This document shows, one piece after another, positions 18,787 through 25,979 of a stretch of 64,000 bases of DNA. Both the position numbers and the translations under genes were made by a program. Origin of the DNA: Caulobacter sp. Root343 (GTDB taxonomy: Bacteria; Pseudomonadota; Alphaproteobacteria; Caulobacterales; Caulobacteraceae); NCBI RefSeq assembly GCF_001425745.1, contig NZ_LMDF01000007.1, positions 877,126-941,125 on the forward strand, given 5' to 3'. The notes beneath the pieces were generated by a model, which had not been told where the DNA came from, did not search any database, and saw only the letters and a list, made by a program, of their open reading frames with translations. The first letter of the stretch is position 1; each line of letters opens with the position of its first letter.

Positions 18787-20652
18787 ATGCTTCAGATCCG
18801 TGACCTGACCTTCAACGCCTGGGGTCGGAAGTTCTTTGACCATGCCAGTGTCAGCCTTCCCCCCGGCGCCAAGGTCGGCCTGATCGGTCGCAACGGCGTG
18901 GGCAAGTCCACCCTGTTCAAGTTGATCCTGGGCCAGCTGCACGCGGGCGACGACGAGATCAGCCTGCCCAAGGCCGCGCGGATCGGGTCGGTCGACCAGG
19001 AACACCCGGCCACGCCCTTCACCCTGCTGGAGACCGTGCTGGAGGCCGACGAGGAGCGTCACAGCCTGATGACCCGGCTGGACACGGCCGATCCCGAGGA
19101 GATGGGTGAGATCTGGGCCCGGCTGATCGAGATCGACGCCGACTCGGCGCCGGCGCGGGCCTCGGAAATCCTGGTCGGCCTGGGCTTTTCGCAGGAAGAC
19201 CTGGCGCGACCGATGAGCGAGTTCTCCGGCGGCTGGCGGATGCGCGTGGCCCTGGCCGCGGCGCTGTTCGCCGAGCCGGACATGCTGCTGCTGGACGAAC
19301 CGACCAACTATCTCGACCTGGAAGGCGCGCTGTGGCTGGAGGCCCGCCTCCAGAAATACCCGCACACCGCCCTGATCGTCAGCCACGATCGCGAGCTGCT
19401 CAACAACAGCTGCACGCACATGCTGCACCTGGCCGGCGGCAAGCTGGAGCTCTACACCGGCGGCTACGACGACTTCGAGAAGCGCCGCGCCGAGAAGGCT
19501 CGCCTGCAGCTGTCGGCCAAGGCCAAGCAGGACGCCGAGCGCGCCCACCTGCAGGCCTTCGTCGACCGCTTCAAGGCCAAGGCCTCGAAGGCCGCCCAGG
19601 CCCAGTCCCGCATGAAGCGCCTGGCCAAGATGGAGCCGGTGGCCACCACGATCGAGGAGCGCGTCGCGCCGTTCACCCTGCCCTCGCCGCCGCGCCCGCT
19701 GCCCCCGCCGCTCATTCGCCTGGAACGGGCGAACGTCGGCTACGAGGAAGGCCGCTCGATCCTCAAGAACCTCAACCTGCGCATGGACCTGGACGACCGC
19801 ATCGGCCTGCTGGGCGTCAACGGCGCGGGCAAGTCGACCTTCGCCAAGATGATCGCCGGGGCGCTGGGCGTGCAGTCGGGCGAATTCCACCGCGACCGCA
19901 AGATGCGCGTGGGCTGGTTCCACCAGCACCAGATCGAGGCGATGGATCCCGAGGACACCCCGCTGGAGATCATCCGCCGGGCCATGCCCGACTCCTCCGA
20001 AAGCTCGCGGCGCTCGAAACTGGCGCAGTTCGGCCTGGGCTTCGACAAGCAGGAGACCACGGTCGCCAACCTGTCGGGCGGCGAGCGCGCGCGCCTGCTG
20101 CTCAACATGGTGGCGATGGACGCGCCGCACATGCTGATCCTCGACGAGCCGACCAACCACCTGGACATCGACAGCCGCCGGGCCCTGCTGGACGCACTGA
20201 ACGACTACGAGGGCGCGGTGATCCTGATCACCCACGACCGCTCGCTGATGGAGCTGGTCGCCGACCGCCTGTGGCTGGCGGCCGACGGCACGGTGAAACC
20301 GTTCGACGGCGACATGGACGACTACGCCAGGTTCGTGCTGGAGCGCGCCAAGCAGGCGGTGAAGCCGACCCAGGTGGCGCGCGAACCGGAGCCAGCGGCG
20401 ACCTCCGCCAAGAAAAAGACCGCCGTCGAGCCGCTGCGCCGCAAGGTCGAGGCCGCCGAGCAGGTGCTGACCCGCTGCACCCGCAACTTGGCCGAGCTGG
20501 AAACCCAGCTGGCGGACCCGGCCCTCTATGTGAAGACCCCCGGCAAGGTGGCCGAGCTGACCAAGCGCCGCGACAACGCCAAGACCAAGCTGGACGAGGC
20601 CGAAGCCGCCTGGATGAGCCTGGCCGAAGAGCTGGCCGAGGCCGAGGCGTAA
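18787..20652 (+). CDS. ABC-F family ATPase (ribosome-associated type)
   Basis: 621 residues with two ABC cassettes and no membrane segments. Walker A motifs are GRNGVGKST (about 36-44) and GVNGAGKST; the ABC signatures are SGGWRMRVALAA and LSGGERARLLL; Walker B regions are MLLLDEPTNYLDL and MLILDEPTNHLDI. The linker between cassettes is charged (EKARLQLSAKAKQDAERAHL), and a C-terminal coiled coil (about 545-621, AEQVLTRCTRNLAELETQLA) is present, as in the Uup/YheS branches. ABC-F proteins act on translating ribosomes. I cannot separate Uup from YheS by reading alone. Confidence 0.9.
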   Translation: MLQIRDLTFNAWGRKFFDHASVSLPPGAKVGLIGRNGVGKSTLFKLILGQLHAGDDEISLPKAARIGSVDQEHPATPFTLLETVLEADEERHSLMTRLDTADPEEMGEIWARLIEIDADSAPARASEILVGLGFSQEDLARPMSEFSGGWRMRVALAAALFAEPDMLLLDEPTNYLDLEGALWLEARLQKYPHTALIVSHDRELLNNSCTHMLHLAGGKLELYTGGYDDFEKRRAEKARLQLSAKAKQDAERAHLQAFVDRFKAKASKAAQAQSRMKRLAKMEPVATTIEERVAPFTLPSPPRPLPPPLIRLERANVGYEEGRSILKNLNLRMDLDDRIGLLGVNGAGKSTFAKMIAGALGVQSGEFHRDRKMRVGWFHQHQIEAMDPEDTPLEIIRRAMPDSSESSRRSKLAQFGLGFDKQETTVANLSGGERARLLLNMVAMDAPHMLILDEPTNHLDIDSRRALLDALNDYEGAVILITHDRSLMELVADRLWLAADGTVKPFDGDMDDYARFVLERAKQAVKPTQVAREPEPAATSAKKKTAVEPLRRKVEAAEQVLTRCTRNLAELETQLADPALYVKTPGKVAELTKRRDNAKTKLDEAEAAWMSLAEELAEAEA

Positions 20653-20674
20653 GCTTAACCACAGGCTCGGAAAG

Positions 20675-20710
20675 GTTTAGGGTGAACGCGCGCTAAACCA
20701 TGTCGTTTAG
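20675..20710. promoter_or_regulatory. Cluster of three GTTTAG half-sites
   Basis: GTTTAG (20675-20680), CTAAAC (20693-20698) and GTTTAG (20705-20710) alternate in orientation; the last two form a perfect CTAAAC-N6-GTTTAG dyad. They sit 36-71 bp before the gene at 20746 and just after the ABC-F stop. This could be an operator or simply a hairpin; no known regulator consensus was recognised. Confidence 0.35.
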
Positions 20711-20745
20711 CCATTCCGCGACATCTGGGGCGCAGTCTGCGTCCC

Positions 20746-21147
20746 ATGAGTAGCGCCCATCCCCGTAACCATGTCGTGGCCAATCCGGAAGGATTGTCCG
20801 CCCACGCCGTCCTCGAGGCGTTCGCCGACTGGGTGAACGCGCGGATCGGCGAGGCCATGCGGATCGAGATGGACCTGGCGTTCCGCGACCGTCCGTTCGA
20901 CGTCGAGGTCGGCCGCACCCCGGCCCTGGTCGGCTGGGAGCACAAGTTCATCCCGCCGGGGGCCGCCGCGCCGCGCGGCAAGATGTGGACGGTCTACCGC
21001 CTGCACGACCAGACCGGCCGGCCGGCCCACCTGCCGCAATCGGGCGACCTGGTCGAGGACCTGACGCCGCTGCTGGGCGAGCTGGGTTATCTGGGCATCT
21101 TCGACGGCGAGGTCGCGCTGTTCCCCGGCGTGGGCAAACGCAAATAG
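20746..21147 (+). CDS. Hypothetical soluble protein
   Basis: A 133-residue protein without signal peptide or membrane segment, starting MSSAHPRNHVVANPEGLSAH. It contains an amphipathic helix (VLEAFADWVNARIGEAMRIE), a conserved-looking WEHKFIPPG turn, and a C-terminal GYLGIFDGEVALFPGVGKRK. I recognise no family. GC-rich codon use like its neighbours supports that it is coding. A cluster of GTTTAG half-sites lies directly upstream. Confidence 0.65.
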   Translation: MSSAHPRNHVVANPEGLSAHAVLEAFADWVNARIGEAMRIEMDLAFRDRPFDVEVGRTPALVGWEHKFIPPGAAAPRGKMWTVYRLHDQTGRPAHLPQSGDLVEDLTPLLGELGYLGIFDGEVALFPGVGKRK

Positions 21148-21153
21148 GCCCTG

Positions 21154-21177
21154 GAGCCTCCCGCACCGGGAAGGCTC
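21154..21177. terminator. Hairpin between convergent genes
   Basis: GAGCCTCCCG (21154-21163), loop CAC, CGGGAAGGCTC (21167-21177): a 10-bp stem with one bulged base, between the ends of the hypothetical gene and the I78-type lipoprotein gene. There is no clear U-tract in either direction. Confidence 0.4.
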
Positions 21178-21204
21178 GATCAGGGCGCCGTCAGTACGAC
21201 GGCT

Positions 21205-21549
21205 TCACCCGCACTTCACTTCCTGGACGATCCCCGTATCGGCGTTGAACAGGATGTTCAGCCGGTCGGCGCGATAGTCCATGGTCACCGGACAGGTCGT
21301 GCAGGCCACCCGCCAGCGCGACGGATCGACCGGGGCCGGCAGGCTGGTGCGCGGCTTGCCGACGAAGGCCTGCGCGTCCTTCAGGCCGCACTGGTCCTTG
21401 TCGGCCTCGGCGGCGGGCGGCTTGGCCGGCAGGGCGACGGCCGGCGGCGCGGTGGGCGTGCTGGGCGGCGGTGGCGGAGCCGGCTCGGGCGCGCTGGAGC
21501 ACGAGGCCAGGACGAGACCCAAGGCCAGAACTTGCACCACGCGCTTCAT
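21205..21549 (-). CDS. Peptidase-inhibitor I78-like lipoprotein
   Basis: From ATG 21549 the product is 114 residues. The lipoprotein signal is MKRVVQVLALGLVLASC with the lipobox LASC; a Pro/Ala-rich linker follows, then a small domain with DQCGLKDAQAFVGK, VTMDYRADRLNILFN and a C-terminal VKCG. The TMDYRxDRLN block and paired cysteines match the I78 inhibitor family (fungal and bacterial serine-protease inhibitors). It is anchored at the cell envelope. Its ATG overlaps the holC stop (ATGA), so it is the last gene of a pepA-holC-inhibitor run. Inhibitor activity is inferred. Confidence 0.72.
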   Translation of the reverse strand: MKRVVQVLALGLVLASCSSAPEPAPPPPPSTPTAPPAVALPAKPPAAEADKDQCGLKDAQAFVGKPRTSLPAPVDPSRWRVACTTCPVTMDYRADRLNILFNADTGIVQEVKCG

Positions 21550-22007
21550 GCCTGCTTCTCCCAACCGCGTTCGGCGCCCTGGCGCCAGTAGGACACCGGA
21601 TGACCGGCTTTCTTGAAGACCGACCAGCGCCCGCGCGCCAACGCCAGCGCCTGGTCATCCCGGCCGTCGAACAGCAGGATGCAGCGCGAAACCCCTGAAA
21701 GATCTCCAGGTTCGGCCCCGTCGATCAGGAACAGCGCGTCGCCCCCGTTGGGGTTCCCGTCCTCGCCGGTCAGCAGCACCGGCTGGCGCTCGGCCATCGG
21801 CTCGCCGCTGACTCCGTGCGGTAGGAAGCTGTCCTCGCGATAGGTCCAGAGGTGCTGATCCAGCGCTTCCAGCCGCCGCGGATCGCCGCCGCGCACCAGC
21901 GCCTTCCAGCCCCGCCCCAGCGTCTTTTCCAGAAGCTCGGGCAGCACCGCCTCGAGCGGCGAGCGCTCCAGGTGGTAGAACCAGACGTCGCAAGGCGCGG
22001 CGGTCAT
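21546..22007 (-). CDS. holC: DNA polymerase III chi subunit
   Basis: HolC links the clamp loader to SSB during replication. The 153 residues start MTAAPCDVWFYHLERSPLEA, with the family pattern FYHL....LE.vLP.LLEK. They continue LDQHLWTYREDSFLPHG and VLLTGEDGNPNGGDALFLID, and end with RWSVFKKAGHPVSYWRQ. The ATG lies two bases after the pepA stop, an order common in proteobacteria (pepA-holC). It is coupled downstream to the I78-like lipoprotein. Confidence 0.88.
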   Translation of the reverse strand: MTAAPCDVWFYHLERSPLEAVLPELLEKTLGRGWKALVRGGDPRRLEALDQHLWTYREDSFLPHGVSGEPMAERQPVLLTGEDGNPNGGDALFLIDGAEPGDLSGVSRCILLFDGRDDQALALARGRWSVFKKAGHPVSYWRQGAERGWEKQA

Positions 22008-22009
22008 GC

Positions 22010-23491
22010 TCAGCCTTCGTAGGCGTCGGCGACGAGGCGGTTCAGCAGGCGGACGCCGAAGCCGGCGGCGCCGTCCGGCACGGTCGGGTCGGTCGAGGGC
22101 TTGCGCCAAGCCACCGAGGCGATGTCCAGGTGCGCCCACGGCGTGCCGTTGACGAACTTCTGCAGGAACAGCCCGGCGGTGATCGAACCGGCCGGGCGGC
22201 CGCCGATGTTCTTCATGTCGGCGATCGGGCTTTCGATCTGCTTCTCGTAGGCGGCCGGCAGCGGCAGGCGCCACAGGGTCTCGCGCTCGGCCTTGCCGGC
22301 GGCGAGAAGTTTCTCTGACAAGCCATCGTTATTGCTGAACAAACCGGCGTAGTCATGACCCAGGGCGATGATGATCGCGCCGGTCAGGGTCGCCAGGTCG
22401 ACCATGAACTGGGGCTTGAAGCGGTCCTGGCAGTACCAGAGCGCGTCGGCCAGCACGAGGCGGCCCTCGGCGTCGGTGTTGATGACCTCGATCGTCTGGC
22501 CTGACATCGAGGTGACCACGTCGCCGGGACGCTGCGCATTGCCGTCGGGCATGTTCTCGACCAGGCCGAGGATGCCGATGGCGTTGACCTTGGCCTTGCG
22601 GCCGGCCAGGGCGTGCATGACGCCGGTCACGGCGGCCGCGCCGCCCATGTCCCACTTCATGTCCTCCATGCCGTCGGCGGGCTTGATGGAGATGCCGCCG
22701 GTGTCGAAGCAGACCCCCTTGCCGACGAAGGCGATCGGCTGGGCGTTTTTGTCGGCCGCGCCGTTCCACTTCATGATCACCAGCTGGCTCTCGCGAACGC
22801 TGCCCTGGCCCACGCCCAGCAGGCTGCCCATGCCGAGCTCGGCCATGGCGGCTTCGCCCAGGACCTCGACCTCCAGACCCAGGCTCTCCAGGCTCTTGGC
22901 GCGGGCGGCGAACTCTTCGGGGTGCAGGATGTTGGCCGGCTCGGAGACGAGGTCGCGGCTGAAGACGATGGCGTCGGCCAGCGCCGACAGCGGCGCATAG
23001 GCCTTCTGGGCCTTGACCGGATCGGCGGCGGCGACCTTGACCACCTGGACCGACGGTTTCTTCTCGGCCTTTTCGGTGGTGCGGTACTTGTCGAAGCGGT
23101 AGGCGGCCAGGCGGGCGCCAAACGCGGCGCGAGCGGCGCTCTCGGCGTCGGCGCCCAGCTTCAAAACGAGTTCGGTCACGCCCGTGGTCTTCACGGCCTG
23201 ATAGGCGGCGGCGGCGGCGGTTTCGACAGCTTCCGGCTCGACGGCGCCGGAGCCATCGACGCCGACCAGCACCAGGCGGGCGGCCTCCAGGCCATGCGGC
23301 GCCACGACGTCGAGGGTCTGACCCTTGGCGCCGGTGAAGCGGCCGCCGGCGATGGCGCGCGCCAGGGCGCCGCCCGTGGCCTCGTTGGCCGCCTTGGCCT
23401 CCGGCGACAAGGCCGCGCCCTCGTGAGCCAGGACCGCGAGGGCGGCGGTGGCGCCGGCCTGGGTGTCGACGGGGACGAACTCGATACGCAT
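22010..23491 (-). CDS. pepA: Cytosol (leucyl) aminopeptidase
   Basis: M17 aminopeptidase, 493 residues from ATG 23491, the normal family length. Metal ligands and signature are visible: GKGVCFDTGGISIKPADGME with Lys and Asp ligands, WDMGGAAAV, and the M17 signature NTDAEGRLVLADAL, then VDLATLTGAI. The N-terminal domain begins MRIEFVPVDTQAG; a GTG or ATG further upstream would add residues unlike the family. It is the first gene of the pepA-holC-inhibitor cluster and is divergent from lptF across 226 bp. Confidence 0.95.
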   Translation of the reverse strand: MRIEFVPVDTQAGATAALAVLAHEGAALSPEAKAANEATGGALARAIAGGRFTGAKGQTLDVVAPHGLEAARLVLVGVDGSGAVEPEAVETAAAAAYQAVKTTGVTELVLKLGADAESAARAAFGARLAAYRFDKYRTTEKAEKKPSVQVVKVAAADPVKAQKAYAPLSALADAIVFSRDLVSEPANILHPEEFAARAKSLESLGLEVEVLGEAAMAELGMGSLLGVGQGSVRESQLVIMKWNGAADKNAQPIAFVGKGVCFDTGGISIKPADGMEDMKWDMGGAAAVTGVMHALAGRKAKVNAIGILGLVENMPDGNAQRPGDVVTSMSGQTIEVINTDAEGRLVLADALWYCQDRFKPQFMVDLATLTGAIIIALGHDYAGLFSNNDGLSEKLLAAGKAERETLWRLPLPAAYEKQIESPIADMKNIGGRPAGSITAGLFLQKFVNGTPWAHLDIASVAWRKPSTDPTVPDGAAGFGVRLLNRLVADAYEG

Positions 23492-23555
23492 GCCGCGCTC
23501 CTGCATCTGGGCGACTTCCAAAACGGCGCGCCGCAAGGGTCCGCCGTTCTTTGAC

Positions 23556-23587
23556 CTAAGGCGGCATAGTCCAATGCCGCGCCTTAG
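23556..23587. promoter_or_regulatory. Dyad in the pepA/lptF divergent region
   Basis: CTAAGGC-GGCAT (23556-23567) pairs with ATGCC-GC-GCCTTAG (23574-23587). It is 64 bp before the pepA start and 130 bp before the lptF start; it may be an operator or a transcript hairpin. No known consensus. Confidence 0.3.
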
Positions 23588-23717
23588 AAAAGGCTCCGTT
23601 CGCCCCCACTCGGGACAGTCAAGTTAGGTCCCCGGTTGTGCCGACGCGAAGCCCCCGTGTAGAACGACGCATCTTCGGGGTTCGTCCCACGAATCCATCC
23701 GCCCCGAACGCCTCTTC

Positions 23718-24857
23718 ATGCGCCTCATAGAACGTTATCTTTTCCGCCAGTTGCTGGGTCCGACGCTTCTGGCGATCGGGGCCTTGGTGGCGCTCGCCCT
23801 GTTGGCGCGCAGCCTGTCGGAATTCGACGTCCTGGTCGAACAGCGCCAGAGCGCCCTGGTCTTCCTGAAGATCATCGTGCTGGCCCTGCCCCAACTGCTC
23901 AGCATCATGATGCCGCTGGCCCTGTTCGTGGCGGCGCTGGTGGCCTTGAATCGCCTGCATACCGAGCAGGAGATCGTCGTCTGCTTCGCCGGCGGCATGA
24001 GCCGCTGGAGCGTCATCTCGCCGGCCATGCGCCTGGCGGTGCTGGCGGCCCTGGTTTCGCTGGTCAGCGGGCTGTGGCTGCAACCCTGGAGCGCCCGCCA
24101 GATCCGCGAGACGGCCTTCGAGATCAAGACCGACGTGGCCTCGACCCTGGTCCAGCCGGGCCAGTTCACCGAGCCGGGCCCGGGCCTCACGGTCTATGCC
24201 CAGTCGATCGACCGCGACAACAAGATCCAGAACCTGTTCATCCACCAGGAACTGCCCAACGGCGCGGCCTCGACATATTCGTCGCGCGAGGCCGAGATCG
24301 CCACGCGCCGGGGCGAGCCGGTGCTGATCATGCGCCACGGCTCCAACCAGCAGTTCTCTCGCCAGGGCGTGCTGCAATACACCTCGTTCGACGAGTACAC
24401 GTTCGACCTGTCGAGCCTGGCGCACGGCGACGAGCTGCTGCACTACAAGATCGCCGACCGTTATCCGCACGAGCTGTTCTTTCCCGACATGACGCAGGAC
24501 TGGGAGCAGCGGAACGCGGGCAAGATGGTGGCCGAGGGCCATTCGCGCTTCGCCGGCCCGCTCTACAACATCGCCCTGATGACCATGGCCCTGGCGGCCG
24601 TGCTGGGGGGGCCGTTCAGCCGCATGGGCTACGGCAAGCGGATCGCCGCCGTCGGCGCGGCCGCGGGCGTCGTGCGCATCGTCGGCTTCGGCGTGCAGGC
24701 CGCCTGCGAGGACAGCGCCTGGCTGAACGTCCTGCAGTACATGGTGCCGCTGGCGGCCATGTGGTGGGGTCTGTCGCAGATCTTCCGCCAGAAGGTCTCC
24801 ACGCGTCGCAAGGCCCAGCTGGCCAAGGCGGCGCCGGCCTGGACGGGAGCGGCCTGA
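23718..24857 (+). CDS. lptF: LPS export permease LptF
   Basis: The 379-residue YjgP/YjgQ-family protein MRLIERYLFRQLLGPTLLAI... has three N-terminal membrane helices, a large periplasmic jellyroll domain (about 130-270) and three C-terminal helices. With LptG and LptB it extracts lipopolysaccharide from the inner membrane. The TGATG overlap with the next gene shows tight coupling with lptG. LptF is distinguished from LptG by gene order and by the N-terminal IERYLFRQLL form, so the F/G assignment is partly by convention. Confidence 0.9.
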   Translation: MRLIERYLFRQLLGPTLLAIGALVALALLARSLSEFDVLVEQRQSALVFLKIIVLALPQLLSIMMPLALFVAALVALNRLHTEQEIVVCFAGGMSRWSVISPAMRLAVLAALVSLVSGLWLQPWSARQIRETAFEIKTDVASTLVQPGQFTEPGPGLTVYAQSIDRDNKIQNLFIHQELPNGAASTYSSREAEIATRRGEPVLIMRHGSNQQFSRQGVLQYTSFDEYTFDLSSLAHGDELLHYKIADRYPHELFFPDMTQDWEQRNAGKMVAEGHSRFAGPLYNIALMTMALAAVLGGPFSRMGYGKRIAAVGAAAGVVRIVGFGVQAACEDSAWLNVLQYMVPLAAMWWGLSQIFRQKVSTRRKAQLAKAAPAWTGAA

Positions 24858-25957
24858 TGACCATGGGCATGCTGGAACGCTACGTCCTCACGCGCACCAT
24901 GAGCGCCCTGGTGGGCGCCCTGGCCGTGCTGGCCGCGATGGTGATGCTGATCGCCTTCGTCGACATCGCGCGCAATGTCGGCACGCGGGCCGACGCCAGC
25001 TTCCTCCAGCTTCTCTACCTGACGATCCTGCAAGCCCCGGCCACCATCCTGGTGCTGGCCCCGTTCGTTTTCCTGTTCGGCACCATGTGGGCGTTCGTCG
25101 AGCTGAACCGGCGCAGCGAGCTGATCGCCATGCGCGCGGCCGGCGTCTCGGCCTGGCGCTTCATCATGCCGGCCGCCTTGGCCTCGTTCGTGATCGGCCT
25201 GCTGACCATCACCCTGCTCAATCCCCTGACGACGGCGATGACCGCCAAGTTCGAGACCGAGCGCGACAGGGTGATGAACGGCTATCTGAAGGAAGCGCCC
25301 AAGGGCACCTGGCTGCGCCAGGGCGACGACAAGACCCAGATCGTCATCCGCGCCCGGGCTCGCGACATCATCGACGGCTCGGTGCGGCTGAAGGGCGTGT
25401 CGCTGTTCGTCTACAGCCTCAACAACAAGGGCGTGATGGACTTCACGCGCCGCATCGAGGCCAACGAGGCCAAGCTGGAGCCGGGTTTCTGGCGCCTGAC
25501 CGGCGTGCGCGAGGCCACGCCCGGCGCCGGGGCGATCCGCTCCGACAGCCTGTCGATTCCCTCGAACCTGGACGACCGCACGGCGTCCGAGCGGTTCAAC
25601 ACGCCTCAGGCGGTGGCCTTGTGGCGCCTGCCGGCCACGATCCAGCGCACCGAGGACGCCGGCTTCTCGGCCGCGCCGTTCAAGCTGCGCCTGCAACAGG
25701 ACCTGGCCACGCCCCTGCTCTTCTCGGCGATGTCGGTGCTGGCGGCGGCGTTCTCGCTGCGCCTGATGCGTCTGGGCGGCCTGGCGGCCCTGGCCGGCTC
25801 TGGTGTGGCCCTGGGCTTCGGGTTCTTTTTCTTCAACGAGCTTTGCAGCACGTTGGGCAAGGCGGACGTTCTGGCCCCGTCCATCGCCGCCTGGACACCG
25901 CCGATTATCGCGATTTTGGCGGGCTTCACTTTGCTTTGCTATACGGAAGATGGGTGA
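24857..25957 (+). CDS. lptG: LPS export permease LptG
   Basis: The second YjgP/YjgQ permease, 366 residues: MTMGMLERYVLTRTMSALVG at the start, about six membrane helices, and a periplasmic domain with PKGTWLRQGDDKTQIVIRAR and ARDIIDGSVRLKGVSLFVY. The ATG shares its A with the lptF stop. It forms the LptFG channel of the Lpt bridge; the outer-membrane partner LptD is encoded 22 bp downstream, so the whole export route except LptA/B/C/E appears in one run. Confidence 0.92.
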   Translation: MTMGMLERYVLTRTMSALVGALAVLAAMVMLIAFVDIARNVGTRADASFLQLLYLTILQAPATILVLAPFVFLFGTMWAFVELNRRSELIAMRAAGVSAWRFIMPAALASFVIGLLTITLLNPLTTAMTAKFETERDRVMNGYLKEAPKGTWLRQGDDKTQIVIRARARDIIDGSVRLKGVSLFVYSLNNKGVMDFTRRIEANEAKLEPGFWRLTGVREATPGAGAIRSDSLSIPSNLDDRTASERFNTPQAVALWRLPATIQRTEDAGFSAAPFKLRLQQDLATPLLFSAMSVLAAAFSLRLMRLGGLAALAGSGVALGFGFFFFNELCSTLGKADVLAPSIAAWTPPIIAILAGFTLLCYTEDG

Positions 25958-25979
25958 GTCATTGCTTCCAAGGTCGTCC

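Noticed and set aside
18736..20235. Open frame of 499 codons antisense to the ABC-F gene
   Set aside because: Low-complexity Arg/Val/Gln composition; overlaps a certain gene over its whole length.
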